The notes under the pieces were generated by a model. It saw only the letters and a program-made list of their open reading frames with translations. It had not been told where the DNA came from and did not search any database. From assembly GCF_018310345.1 (NCBI RefSeq), contig NZ_JAGXBY010000003.1, forward strand, positions 248,001-312,000: 64,000 nucleotides of DNA, given 5' to 3'. This DNA comes from Ornithinibacillus massiliensis (lineage in GTDB: Bacteria; Bacillota; Bacilli; Bacillales; Amphibacillaceae). Position numbers and translations under genes: made by a program. Below, in pieces: positions 1 through 8,470 of the stretch; position 1 is the first letter of the stretch, and every line of letters starts with the position of its first letter.

Positions 1-388
1 CTGTTAACAGTCGTATCGTTTCCAATACATATGGAACATCTGCTTCAGGATTTATTCTTCCCAGTTTTTCTACATCTTCAATCGTTTTAATCGGGTTCCC
101 AATAACCGGACCAATACCAGATTTAATTTCTACATCAACACCTAATGCCGGTAATGGGGACATGATATCTTTATACAGTATTGCAGCATCGACATTATAT
201 TGTTCAACAGGAAGTCTTGTCACATAGGCACACACTTCTGGTCGATGTGTTATCTCGAATAGAGAATACTTTTCTTTAAGCTTTCTATATTCAGGTTGTG
301 ATCTACCTGCTTGTCTCATAAACCATGCAGGTGTGTAATCTGTTTCTTCGCCTTTATACGCGCGAATAATCGTATCATTTAGCTTCAT
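1..388 (-). CDS. hemE: Uroporphyrinogen decarboxylase, 5' part (cut by window edge)
   Basis: The first about 129 codons of uroporphyrinogen III decarboxylase, the cytosolic heme-pathway enzyme that removes four acetate carboxyls to give coproporphyrinogen III. I translated this from the reverse strand; the N-terminus carries the family signature [11 protein letters not shown], which binds the substrate carboxylates, followed by [14 protein letters not shown]. The ATG is at 386-388 with an AAGGGTGAG ribosome site just upstream. The rest of the gene, and probably hemH and hemY as in Bacillus, lies beyond coordinate 1. It is divergent from hmoB, the same neighbour as in B. subtilis as I recall it. 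Identification is firm. Confidence 0.95.
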   Translation of the reverse strand, partial: MKLNDTIIRAYKGEETDYTPAWFMRQAGRSQPEYRKLKEKYSLFEITHRPEVCAYVTRLPVEQYNVDAAILYKDIMSPLPALGVDVEIKSGIGPVIGNPIKTIEDVEKLGRINPEADVPYVLETIRLLT

Positions 389-822
389 TTTCTCACCCTT
401 TTGGATCTATCCAGTCCTTTTTAAGTAGTAATATAATAATAATTAACTATCCATTAGTTTCCTTCTCTACTATACCTATTTCGACATAATAAGTATAGAA
501 AGAAGGGGCTATTGTCATCAATTTGTCTAATTTTAACATGATTCAAATGCCCCATTTTTAGGGAAAACAACGTACAGAAAATTATTACCTGGGAAATATT
601 TGTCGAATATAGTCGTTAGCAATCTATGTTGTCCGGAACAGACCAATATTTAAGCAGATTCGGTTATAATTCCATTCATTATACGGTAAAATAGATCATA
701 ACGAACAATCCTGATGTTCCAACAATCATTATTATATAGATATTTCTTCTAAACTTAAAGTAATAAGAATTACTTTTTAATAATTATTATAGATAATTTT
801 TTTAAAAAAGGAGTTTTTTCCT
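389..822. other. Divergent hemE/hmoB intergenic region
   Basis: This 434-base AT-rich gap separates the divergent hemE and hmoB genes and must carry both promoters. No open frame of note is present. A perfect 8-bp inverted repeat, AAAGTAAT-AAGA-ATTACTTT, occupies 757-776. A PerR-like sequence follows it at 778-792. No riboswitch or RNA gene was recognised. Confidence 0.6.
778..792 (+). promoter_or_regulatory. Possible PerR/Fur-family box upstream of hmoB
   Basis: The sequence TAATAATTATTATAG agrees with the B. subtilis PerR consensus TTATAATNATTATAA at 12 of 14 defined positions. It lies about 30 bases before the hmoB ATG. Control of a heme-degrading enzyme by a peroxide or iron sensor would make sense. 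The surroundings are very AT-rich, so a chance match is a real possibility. Confidence 0.3.
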
Positions 823-1311
823 ATGAAAGCCTATTTAACCAATGGAACGATTGATTTTTTAATCAAATTCGCTAAAAAATACCCAGCAATTCATTTTCAC
901 TTTATGAATGGGCCATCGAATGATATTGCCTATTATGAGGGAACAGATCAACAAATCTTTCAAGCAGGACGAGAGTATGACGTAATTGTTCAATCTGGCG
1001 ATATAATGGAAACTGGTTATGTTGTGCTGAATAATATTCCTGTAATAGATGAGGGCAGACCATTATTTGAAGATAATTTTAAGAAAAGGCAAAAAGAGGT
1101 AGACAGCCAACCAGGATTTCAAGCCTTTCGTTTACTAAAGCCAATGTCAGGTAATACATATATAGTGTTTACTCAATGGGATTCTGCGCAAAGCTATGAG
1201 CGATGGAAAAACTCAGAAGCCTTTAAAAAAGCACACGCAGAAACAAAGCCTCCCGCATACTTTGCCGACCGCCCGTTTGTAACTACTTATAGCATGATAG
1301 AAAGAGATTAG
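823..1311 (+). CDS. hmoB: Heme-degrading monooxygenase HmoB-like
   Basis: A 162-residue cytosolic protein matching B. subtilis HmoB (YhgC), which oxidatively opens heme and releases iron. The C-terminal half (about residues 85-160) is an antibiotic-biosynthesis-monooxygenase (ABM) fold, with TYIVFTQWDSAQSYERWKNS as the core strand-helix motif. His138 sits where the heme-ligating histidine of HmoB is placed. The N-terminal half is the second, degenerate ferredoxin-like repeat of this family. The ATG follows an AAAGGAG site. It is divergent from hemE, so heme synthesis and heme breakdown share one intergenic region. It ends at a hairpin at 1388-1433. Confidence 0.9.
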   Translation: MKAYLTNGTIDFLIKFAKKYPAIHFHFMNGPSNDIAYYEGTDQQIFQAGREYDVIVQSGDIMETGYVVLNNIPVIDEGRPLFEDNFKKRQKEVDSQPGFQAFRLLKPMSGNTYIVFTQWDSAQSYERWKNSEAFKKAHAETKPPAYFADRPFVTTYSMIERD

Positions 1312-1387
1312 AAAAAGCTTCCATTCATTTCTCTGTAGCAATATGCTAGTTTTTCTAATGCTAGCAAGAAACACTATTCTATCTACC

Positions 1388-1433
1388 AAAAACACCCGAA
1401 CTAGTTCTAATAAGAATTAGTTCGGGTGTTTTT
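1388..1433. terminator. Bidirectional terminator hmoB / thiol-oxidase pair
   Basis: A near-perfect 14-bp inverted repeat (arms CCCGAACTAGTTCT and AGAATTAGTTCGGG, loop AATA) is flanked by A-run and T-run. It serves convergent hmoB (+) and the thioredoxin-like gene (-). Confidence 0.9.
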
Positions 1434-1459
1434 GATTACATAACGATATGTCCGCTGCT

Positions 1460-1936
1460 TTACTTCAGCACATACTCCTCAAAAAATGCAGCATACACTT
1501 CCTTCTCTTGCTGCCCTTCCAGACGGGCTACTTCTTTTCCATCCTCATAATGAACAAGGGTTGGAGTTGACTGAATTCCATACTTGTTCCCTTCAGTAGA
1601 GAATTCTAATAGATTTAATTTGACCATATCCACACCCATTTCTTCCGCTAAAGGAACTAAATATGGTGTTGTTGCCTTACAGTAGACGCAGATTGGGCTG
1701 TAGTAATAAACGGTAACAGATTCACCATTTTCTACTTTTTCGTTAAGTGCTTCTGGTAAAATCTGGTTTTGGTAGTTTGGATCATTTAATTGATCAATGG
1801 TTGCTTGTTCAAGATTCGTCTTGCCGTACGGATTATTTCCTTCAAGCGCTTTATTATTCTTATAATCTATTACGAAATATAGTGCAAAAAATAACACAAC
1901 AACTGCTGCTATAATAATGATCATTTTCTTTTGCAT
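1460..1936 (-). CDS. Membrane-anchored thioredoxin-like thiol oxidoreductase
   Basis: A 158-residue protein with one N-terminal membrane anchor (about residues 4-24) and an extracytoplasmic thioredoxin fold. The active-site motif CVYC lies near residue 83, preceded by YYYSPI, and the cis-proline segment STPT is near residue 123. It is expected to oxidise or isomerise disulfides in exported proteins. Only three bases separate it from the upstream bdbC gene, so this protein is very likely re-oxidised by BdbC. It resembles BdbA-type proteins more than the DsbA-like BdbD, since no inserted helical domain is visible. The ATG follows a GGGGGAAAT site. Confidence 0.82.
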   Translation of the reverse strand: MQKKMIIIIAAVVVLFFALYFVIDYKNNKALEGNNPYGKTNLEQATIDQLNDPNYQNQILPEALNEKVENGESVTVYYYSPICVYCKATTPYLVPLAEEMGVDMVKLNLLEFSTEGNKYGIQSTPTLVHYEDGKEVARLEGQQEKEVYAAFFEEYVLK

Positions 1937-1939
1937 GGA

Positions 1940-2365
1940 TTATTTCCCCCTGGATTGTTTTAATAAAGATAAGTGTGTCACGAATATTAAGATAAATGCT
2001 GTCCCTGCCATAAATGGAATGGTAATAAACCCTAAGTAGTTTACATATTCAAAATTACATGGAACTAATCCGCAAGCCCCACCAGCTTCTAATGTAGGTA
2101 ATTTCTGTATGAGATAATGATATGTAGATACACACATACCTATTCCACTTAAGATAAGACCTGGTAAAGCAATGGACAAGTCTTTTTTAAATAATGCTGT
2201 ACCATAAATGATGACAAGTGGATACATGAGGATTCGTTGGTACCAACAAAGCTTACATGGTTCATAGCCAAGTATTTCTGAAAAAAACAAGCTACCTAAT
2301 GTCGCAATAACAGATATTCCCCAAATACCAAGTAGGATATTTTCCTTTTTCTTCGTCAGTTTCAT
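1940..2365 (-). CDS. bdbC: Disulfide bond formation protein, DsbB/BdbC family
   Basis: A 141-residue integral membrane protein with four predicted helices. The first redox pair is CKLC after the second helix start (EPCKLCWYQR, the DsbB signature), and the second pair is in GGACGLVPC. DsbB/BdbC proteins pass electrons from an extracytoplasmic thiol oxidase to quinone. The gene immediately precedes the thioredoxin-like partner with a 3-base gap, forming a two-gene operon. The ATG follows an AAGGAGA site. The family assignment is firm. Whether it functions as BdbB or BdbC cannot be told from sequence alone. Confidence 0.9.
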   Translation of the reverse strand: MKLTKKKENILLGIWGISVIATLGSLFFSEILGYEPCKLCWYQRILMYPLVIIYGTALFKKDLSIALPGLILSGIGMCVSTYHYLIQKLPTLEAGGACGLVPCNFEYVNYLGFITIPFMAGTAFILIFVTHLSLLKQSRGK

Positions 2366-2423
2366 GTAAGGTTTCTCCTTAACCGTTTTAATTTCCTTAG
2401 TATTATACTAGGAATTCATACAA

Positions 2424-2455
2424 AAAACAAAAAAGAGGGCTTATCCCTCTTTTGA
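2424..2455 (-). terminator. Terminator of the lia operon
   Basis: On the reverse strand the stem AAGAGGG-ATAA-GCCCTCTT is followed by a T-rich tract. It overlaps the last codons of liaR. Confidence 0.85.
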
Positions 2456-3079
2456 TAAAATATTGTTTTTATGAACATACACCGCTGCCTGTGTCCGGTC
2501 ATGTACATCCAACTTGGCTAGTATATTACTGACATGGGTCTTGACCGTCTTTATGCCTATATACAAATGATCACTTATTTCTTGGTTTGTCATGCCATTG
2601 CCTATACAAAGCAATACTTCCATTTCTCTCTCTGTTAACTCATCATGCGGTTTTCGAGAAGCACCTCTAAAGCTCGTCATCATTTTACTAGCTACCTTTG
2701 GTTCAATGACATTTTCCCCTTTTGCCGCTTTCTTAATAGCGGCGACTATTTCATCTGCTGAAGATGTTTTTAAAATATAGCTAAACGCCCCTGCCTCTAA
2801 TGCTGGAAAAACTTGTTGGTCATCATAATAGCTTGTCAGAATAATGATCTTACAACTTGGATAATCCTCCATTACTAGCTTTGTTGCATCGATTCCAGTA
2901 CCATTATCCATCATTAAATCCATTAATACGACATCTGGTTTTTCTTTAAGAATAAGCTTTGCTCCTTCATTACCACTACTCGCTTGACCAATTACGTCAA
3001 TTTCTGCGTCCGTTTGTAGGTAAGCAATTATTCCCTTTCGAACAATTTCATGATCGTCCACCACCATAACACGAATCAT
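2441..3079 (-). CDS. liaR: Response regulator LiaR (NarL family)
   Basis: A 212-residue two-component response regulator. The receiver domain (residues 1-120) has the acidic pair DD at 8-9, the phospho-acceptor aspartate in VVLMDLMM, and the conserved threonine and lysine (ILTS, ILKTS). A LuxR-type helix-turn-helix follows (about 145-205: LTEREMEVLLCIGNGMTNQEI). In Bacillus, LiaR activates genes that answer to lipid-II-targeting antibiotics and envelope stress. It is the third gene of liaF-liaS-liaR here. No liaI-liaH targets are present in the window, so the regulon must lie elsewhere or differ. Confidence 0.93.
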   Translation of the reverse strand: MIRVMVVDDHEIVRKGIIAYLQTDAEIDVIGQASSGNEGAKLILKEKPDVVLMDLMMDNGTGIDATKLVMEDYPSCKIIILTSYYDDQQVFPALEAGAFSYILKTSSADEIVAAIKKAAKGENVIEPKVASKMMTSFRGASRKPHDELTEREMEVLLCIGNGMTNQEISDHLYIGIKTVKTHVSNILAKLDVHDRTQAAVYVHKNNILSKEG

Positions 3080-3121
3080 TTCTCATCCCCCCGACTCTTT
3101 CTAAATTCAATTCTACTATTA

Positions 3122-4159
3122 TTAACATGGTATGCGGATATCGATATAGGTTCCTTCATCGATATTCGAACGAATAGTAAAATTCCCACCTAACTCTTCA
3201 CATCTTTCCTTCATTGTCTTAAGTCCATATGAGGTCTTTTTTGCATTATCATTCGATAAGTCGAATCCCATACCATTGTCAGCAATATGTAAGAAAAGCT
3301 CCCTGCCCCGTTTAACAACCTCTATTTTCACCTCTGTTGCATTTGCATGGCGAAGGATATTAGATAGCGATTCTTGTATAATGCGGAATACATGCTCTTC
3401 CGTAGCCTCAGATAAGGTTAAAGAATCATCTACTGTTAAATGAAAATCAATTTGCGATTTCTGCTTTAACTCTTCTACTAACTTTCTTACCCCACGTGGT
3501 AACGGATCGCCAGATAGATGCACCGGTCGTAGATGAAGTAATAATGCTCTCATTTCCGACTGTGCCTGGTGAGCCGCATTAGCAACCTCTGTCATCTGTT
3601 CCTTCGCGACATTTGGATTTAAATCGAGCTGCTTAATAGCAGCCTCCGACATCATCGTTAAAGCAAAAAGTTGTTGGCTAACGGCATCATGAAGATCCCT
3701 TGCAATTCGCTGTCTTTCTTCAATAACAGCCGACTTATGAGCAGATTTTGCTAATTCCGCCTTTTCATCAGCTAAACGCTGAAGGGAAATCACTTGGTTT
3801 TGCAGCTTTTCTCCAAGTTCATTTAACTCATTCCCAATTCGATTGAGCTCGTCTCCCTCATTAAAATAGATTTTCGATTGATAGTTCCCATTTGCCAGTT
3901 GTGTAATTAGCACTGATAAATAATCCATCCGTTGCTTTAGGTCTCCACTAGATCGAAATCCTACATAAATGGAAACAACAAAAGCAATTACTGCATATAA
4001 GCCAATAAAGAGAAAAATACTATTCGATGTAAGCCACTCTGGGCTAAACCAAACATAAATAGAGAGCAAAACAGCTAATATCGTAATTGTTGTCAAGAAG
4101 AACCCATTTAAATGTGAAATGATATAGCTGAAGCGAATACTTGAAAAGCGATTTTTCAT
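3122..4159 (-). CDS. liaS: Sensor histidine kinase LiaS
   Basis: A 345-residue intramembrane-type sensor kinase. Two membrane segments (about 15-35 and 45-67) flank a very short external loop, as in LiaS. A HAMP region and a HisKA_3 domain follow; the phospho-acceptor histidine is in EERQRIARDLHDAVSQQL (near residue 157). The HATPase_c domain shows HIADNGMGF and GGNFTIRS. It phosphorylates LiaR and is held inactive by LiaF in the B. subtilis model. It lies 15 bases downstream of liaF. The ATG follows AAGGGGGGAAGC. Confidence 0.93.
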   Translation of the reverse strand: MKNRFSSIRFSYIISHLNGFFLTTITILAVLLSIYVWFSPEWLTSNSIFLFIGLYAVIAFVVSIYVGFRSSGDLKQRMDYLSVLITQLANGNYQSKIYFNEGDELNRIGNELNELGEKLQNQVISLQRLADEKAELAKSAHKSAVIEERQRIARDLHDAVSQQLFALTMMSEAAIKQLDLNPNVAKEQMTEVANAAHQAQSEMRALLLHLRPVHLSGDPLPRGVRKLVEELKQKSQIDFHLTVDDSLTLSEATEEHVFRIIQESLSNILRHANATEVKIEVVKRGRELFLHIADNGMGFDLSNDNAKKTSYGLKTMKERCEELGGNFTIRSNIDEGTYIDIRIPC

Positions 4160-4174
4160 CTCTCGCTTCCCCCC

Positions 4175-4927
4175 TTATACATAATCCACTCGAATGGAGC
4201 CAGCCTTTAATTTCAATGTTAAGTTAATCTTTCTCGTTGCAGAATCATAATTAGGTGTTACATAACTAAGGGAGCGATTAATACCATCCACTGTTTGCCC
4301 AACGATATCAATATCTCCTGCCTTTACAGAAGCATAGACTTGAAATTCAAGATTTTCAGGAACCAAAATATGAACATCACCAGCGAGAGAACTAATCGTA
4401 ATCGGGATTTCCTTCTCAGGAATATAAGCTTTAGAAAAGTCATAATAAAAATCGCCAGCTAAAGTCTTGACCGTAGTTGGCTCAACCTTCCAGTTCGGTT
4501 GATTAAATTCATGATTCCCTACTGAAAAAAAAGAGTAATTATCATCTTTCTCAACCTTTGACCCCCCATTGTAGATCGTCACTTTAGGCTTAGTTGACTT
4601 TCCTATAAATAGAAAACCGAAGTAAACAATTAATAATGGCCATAGTTTAAATACATCTTTAAAAGCAAATTGGATGACATCAAATTTGTCCAATAGGAGC
4701 AAGGAGCCAAAAATGAAGAAGAAGGACCCCCATATCCAACTTCCTCCTTTATGTCTCATCCGATCAATCATCCATTTTAGACCGATTAGTACAATTAATG
4801 ATGGAAAAATGTACCCCCACATATTCTTAGTACTTAATTCTGTTATTCCAATATTTTCTAACACGAGTATAACGCCGCAAATGATTAGTACTGCAGCTAT
4901 TATATATCTAAAGAATCCTACTCTCAT
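4175..4927 (-). CDS. liaF: LiaF, membrane inhibitor of the LiaRS system
   Basis: A 250-residue protein with four N-terminal membrane segments (to about residue 115) and a C-terminal cytoplasmic beta-rich LiaF domain (about 140-250) with repeated short strands such as SSLAGDVHILVPENL. LiaF restrains the LiaS kinase in unstressed cells. The gene heads the liaF-liaS-liaR run and starts 13 bases after the MFS gene stop, so the transporter may be co-transcribed. The family assignment is good; the B. subtilis mechanism is assumed to apply. Confidence 0.9.
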   Translation of the reverse strand: MRVGFFRYIIAAVLIICGVILVLENIGITELSTKNMWGYIFPSLIVLIGLKWMIDRMRHKGGSWIWGSFFFIFGSLLLLDKFDVIQFAFKDVFKLWPLLIVYFGFLFIGKSTKPKVTIYNGGSKVEKDDNYSFFSVGNHEFNQPNWKVEPTTVKTLAGDFYYDFSKAYIPEKEIPITISSLAGDVHILVPENLEFQVYASVKAGDIDIVGQTVDGINRSLSYVTPNYDSATRKINLTLKLKAGSIRVDYV

Positions 4928-4940
4928 ATCCTTCTCTCCC

Positions 4941-6176
4941 TTATACTAATTGATATTCTAGTATTTTTTTGTTTCTTATGTTATAGACTGCTATAAGGGT
5001 TATAATAATTCCACACACCACGATAATCCATTGAATACTTACACCTAAAGCAATTAATGAGGATGTGATAATATATGAAACTGGGGTCAGGCCTGTCGAT
5101 ACGGTCATAAACATACTCATCATTCTACCTAGCATTTTCTTATCTGTTGATTGCTGTAACATGGTTATGATAGGAATATTAATAATCTGTGTTAATACCG
5201 CCATCAGTGCAACTAAACCTGCCATCATCCAAACATTTGCAGAAAGTCCAACTGTACTAAATACGATTCCCAAACTAATCAAGCTACTTATTACTGCTTT
5301 ACCAGGTTTCTTAAGCTTCCAGCTTGCTAGAATGATTGCGCCAGCTAATGCCCCAATCCCCATTGAAGTCTGAATCGTTGCTAAACTCACTGCACTACCT
5401 GCAAACACATCCTTCACGATAACAGGCATGCCAATTGCGATCGGTCCGGAGAAAAATAAGTTTAAAAATAACGCCATCACAACAACGGAAATGACCAGCT
5501 CATTTTTCCGCGCATATTGAAAGCCTTCCTTTAAATCCGCTAAAGGTGTATGCTTCTCCTCTTCTTGCTTTTCCAGTTTCACCCGAATAAAGATTACAGC
5601 AATGGACGCGACTAACAGCATCCCAAAGGCTACTGAAAATACTCCTGCAAATCCTAAAAGGGCAATAAGCGTACCACCTAATGCTGGACCAAGAATAGGA
5701 CTAATCTGTGAAGTCATTTGAATAAAGGAATTCCCACGCTGTAGTTGATCCTCCTTTAATAAAGTTGGTATCAACGAATTCATAGCTGGATAACTAAATG
5801 CATCGGAAATGCCAAACAGTCCAGACAAAACTAGCAAATGCCAGATAGCTACCGAATCCGTTAAAATTAATATAACTAATATGCCAATCAGTACCGCTCG
5901 TGAAAAATCAGACCAAAAAAGGATAGTCCGTTTATTCACCCTATCAGCAATTAATCCACCAACAACTAATAAAATTAATCTGGGGATAGCTGCTACAAAA
6001 AACAATAGACCAAAATAAAAACGATTATCAGTTATGTTCAACATCAACCACTCTGCACCAATTAAATAAACAAAGTACCCTGGTGACGAAAATAATGCAC
6101 TTATTAATAGGAGTACAAAATTACGATTTTTAAAAATTGGAATCTTTAATTCCTCTTGCTTAGCCACAGTATCCAT
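4941..6176 (-). CDS. MFS transporter (macrolide/siderophore-exporter-like)
   Basis: About 411 residues with twelve predicted membrane helices, of the major-facilitator branch that includes enterobactin and macrolide exporters. Visible family motifs are GGLIADRVNKR in loop 2-3 and PILGPALGG in helix 5. I placed the start at the ATG at 6174-6176, which has a good GAAGGGAG site; a longer frame to 6221 lacks one. Its stop lies 13 bases before liaF, so it may be the first gene of a four-gene operon and protect against an envelope-active compound. The substrate cannot be read from the sequence. Confidence 0.8.
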   Translation of the reverse strand: MDTVAKQEELKIPIFKNRNFVLLLISALFSSPGYFVYLIGAEWLMLNITDNRFYFGLLFFVAAIPRLILLVVGGLIADRVNKRTILFWSDFSRAVLIGILVILILTDSVAIWHLLVLSGLFGISDAFSYPAMNSLIPTLLKEDQLQRGNSFIQMTSQISPILGPALGGTLIALLGFAGVFSVAFGMLLVASIAVIFIRVKLEKQEEEKHTPLADLKEGFQYARKNELVISVVVMALFLNLFFSGPIAIGMPVIVKDVFAGSAVSLATIQTSMGIGALAGAIILASWKLKKPGKAVISSLISLGIVFSTVGLSANVWMMAGLVALMAVLTQIINIPIITMLQQSTDKKMLGRMMSMFMTVSTGLTPVSYIITSSLIALGVSIQWIIVVCGIIITLIAVYNIRNKKILEYQLV

Positions 6177-6261
6177 AGCTATTGCTCCCTTCTCCACTTT
6201 CGTTACCTTTATTTTAGTCATTTTTCGAAGAAGGGAAAACCATCTCTAGAATGCTTTTGTC

Positions 6262-6906
6262 TCAGTCTTGAGACCGAGTCCTGATCCGTTGTATTAATTC
6301 ATACAGATATATCAGTCCTAACAAGCATAAATATCCAAAGACAAAGCCTGCTACAATATCTGTCAAATAGTGCACATTAATGACGTAACGGCTAATTCCG
6401 ATTGAGAATACTAATAAAGCAAAGAAAATCTGCACAAATAATACAACAGTAGATGACTTAATTTTTTTAGCAAGGAAATAAGCTATTAATCCGTAACAAA
6501 CGATTGGGATCATGGCATGTCCAGATGGAAAGCTCTCCCCAATTGCATTCGCCTCCACCATAATTGTTGGCCGTTCTCTTGCTACAAGATATTTCATTAG
6601 CTTATTTAGTAGATGAGTAGCATAGATACCTAATCCAAATAATACACCAGGTAACCAATCCCGATATAAAATAATTAGTAGCGCCGCTATAATAACGGTC
6701 AAAGGATACATAAACGGTTCTGATCCTAAGTTAGTTATACCTCGAAAGAACGTATATATAAATGTATCTGGAAAGGTGTCAACTAGGGCCCTTGTCCATT
6801 GATCAACAAACGGTAACTCTCCACGAACAATCCTCACGATCCAAACTCCTATAATGGCTAACATGACACTTAAAAAAGTAGTCTGTACAATATGTCGCTT
6901 CTTCAA
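6262..6906 (-). CDS. PAP2-family membrane phosphatase
   Basis: A 214-residue membrane protein with about six helices and all three PAP2 phosphatase motifs: KYLVARERP, SFPSGHA, and SRYVINVHYLTD. The central histidines are the nucleophile and acid-base pair of this family. Likely substrates are undecaprenyl diphosphate or phosphatidylglycerophosphate; the sequence does not decide between them. Translation appears to begin at a TTG (6904-6906) nine bases after a strong AGGAGG. It is transcribed alone, away from the M20 gene. Confidence 0.87.
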   Translation of the reverse strand: MKKRHIVQTTFLSVMLAIIGVWIVRIVRGELPFVDQWTRALVDTFPDTFIYTFFRGITNLGSEPFMYPLTVIIAALLIILYRDWLPGVLFGLGIYATHLLNKLMKYLVARERPTIMVEANAIGESFPSGHAMIPIVCYGLIAYFLAKKIKSSTVVLFVQIFFALLVFSIGISRYVINVHYLTDIVAGFVFGYLCLLGLIYLYELIQRIRTRSQD

Positions 6907-6981
6907 TTAATAGAACCTCCTGATTAATAAATTCCTATTGTTTTAATCATAGCCTATCTCCTAACAATTTCAAATTAATTT

Positions 6982-7008
6982 TTGCACTGTTTCAAAAGAT
7001 GCTATAAT
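6982..7008 (+). promoter_or_regulatory. Probable SigA promoter of the M20 amidohydrolase gene
   Basis: TTGCAC at 6982-6987 and TATAAT at 7003-7008 are separated by 15 bases (16 if the -35 is read one base earlier). They lie just ahead of the ribosome site for the gene at 7037. Confidence 0.55.
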
Positions 7009-7036
7009 AAAAAAAACTAACGAGGGGGAACGATAG

Positions 7037-8206
7037 ATGCTACAAGAGATTCATAAAGCAATTGAAAACTTATATCCAGAAATGGTGGATATACGCCGTT
7101 ATTTACATCAATATCCAGAACTGTCATTCCAGGAATACAAAACAGCTGCATACATAGCAAATTTCTATAAAGACCTCGATATCCCCTATACGAAAGATGT
7201 AGGTGGTAATGGAGTTGTCGCAACCTTAAAAGGGGGAAAACCTGGGAAAACTATTGCGTTTCGAGCAGACTTTGATGCACTTCCAATTCAAGATGTAAAA
7301 GAGGTTCCTTATAAATCAAAGGTCGATGGAGTCATGCATGCTTGTGGACATGACGGCCATACAGCCACTCTCTTAGTATTAGCAAAAGTGATGAAATCCT
7401 TTCAGAAGGATTTACCAGGTACCATCGTATTTCTACATCAACATGCAGAAGAATACGCACCTGGTGGGGCAAAACCTATGATTGAGGCTGGTGTATTAGA
7501 AAATGTCGATGCCATATTTGGTACTCACCTATGGGCTACTACTCCTTTAGGGGTTATCCAAACAGCAAAAAATGTCCTCATGGCTGGTGCTGACCGATTT
7601 GAAATTAAGATTCAAGGCCAAGGTGGACACGGCGCCTATCCACATGAAACAAAAGACGCTATTGTTATCGGATCTCAAGTTGTATCTCAACTACAACAAA
7701 TTGTTAGTAGAAGAATCGATCCATTAGAAACTACTGTCATCACCGTAGGTAAGTTTGAAGCTGGTGATGCATTTAATGTTATCGCGGATACTGCTACATT
7801 AATTGGAACGGTACGTTATTTAAATACCGATATACAGGAGCAAGTGATACAAGAAATGGAGAAAATTGTAAAAGGGATTTGTACCTCTTATGAATGCACC
7901 TATACATTCCATTACGAAAAAGGGTATCCACCGGTAATCAACCATAAGCAAGAGGCAGAACTAATCCTTGATGTTAGTAGTAAATTACCGGAAGTAGAAC
8001 AGGCTGAAGAAATTATTCCGGTTATGGGTGGAGAGGATTTTGCTTATTATCTGCAAGAAAAGCCGGGTGCATTTTTCTTTACTGGAGCAGAAAAGGATGG
8101 AAATCACTATCCCCATCACCACCCACATTTCGACTTCAATGAAAAAGCTATGCCAATTGCAGCTAAAACTTTAATCAGTGCTTACTTTTCGTACCAAGAA
8201 GAGTGA
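7037..8206 (+). CDS. yhaA: M20D-family metallo-amidohydrolase (YhaA-like)
   Basis: A 389-residue zinc amidohydrolase of the N-acyl-amino-acid / hippurate hydrolase group. Metal-binding and catalytic motifs are all present: FRADFDALPIQ, HACGHDGHT, FLHQHAEE, the dimerisation-domain GGHGAYPHETKDA, and the C-terminal HHHPHFDFNE. It would cleave N-acyl groups from amino acids or peptides in the cytosol. It sits next to ecsAB and hit, the same neighbours as B. subtilis yhaA. The ATG follows a CGAGGGGG site. The precise substrate is unknown. Confidence 0.88.
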   Translation: MLQEIHKAIENLYPEMVDIRRYLHQYPELSFQEYKTAAYIANFYKDLDIPYTKDVGGNGVVATLKGGKPGKTIAFRADFDALPIQDVKEVPYKSKVDGVMHACGHDGHTATLLVLAKVMKSFQKDLPGTIVFLHQHAEEYAPGGAKPMIEAGVLENVDAIFGTHLWATTPLGVIQTAKNVLMAGADRFEIKIQGQGGHGAYPHETKDAIVIGSQVVSQLQQIVSRRIDPLETTVITVGKFEAGDAFNVIADTATLIGTVRYLNTDIQEQVIQEMEKIVKGICTSYECTYTFHYEKGYPPVINHKQEAELILDVSSKLPEVEQAEEIIPVMGGEDFAYYLQEKPGAFFFTGAEKDGNHYPHHHPHFDFNEKAMPIAAKTLISAYFSYQEE

Positions 8207-8292
8207 TCCGCCCTACTTATTATCCCTATTACGGTTATCGTGATTGGGATATATTTGTTCCCTTAAGACAATACCTAAACAGTTACCAATGA
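8203..8292 (+). CDS. Possible 29-residue Tyr-rich micropeptide
   Basis: A short frame begins with GTG overlapping the stop of the M20 gene (GAGTGA) and encodes 29 residues, including PTYYPYYGYRDW. The Tyr/Pro richness recalls small spore-coat peptides, but there is only a weak AAGAAG ribosome site. No family was recognised. Treat it as speculative. Confidence 0.2.
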   Translation: MIRPTYYPYYGYRDWDIFVPLRQYLNSYQ

Positions 8293-8432
8293 TCTCGAAA
8301 CCTTTTTTAAATTAGTCGTATAAACGGTATACAGACAAATTAGGGGGATATTTTATGGTACCAAATTATGAAAAACGGCATTTTTTTATGGCAATAGGTC
8401 AAGAAAGTAATCAGAAATTGAACTCTTATTAG

Positions 8433-8470
8433 AAAAAAGCATTCTCAGGGGAGATCCTAAGAATGCTTTT
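8433..8470 (-). terminator. Terminator of ecsAB
   Basis: On the reverse strand a stem with arms AAAGCATTCT and AGAATGCTTT is followed by a T-run. It overlaps the end of ecsB. Confidence 0.88.
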
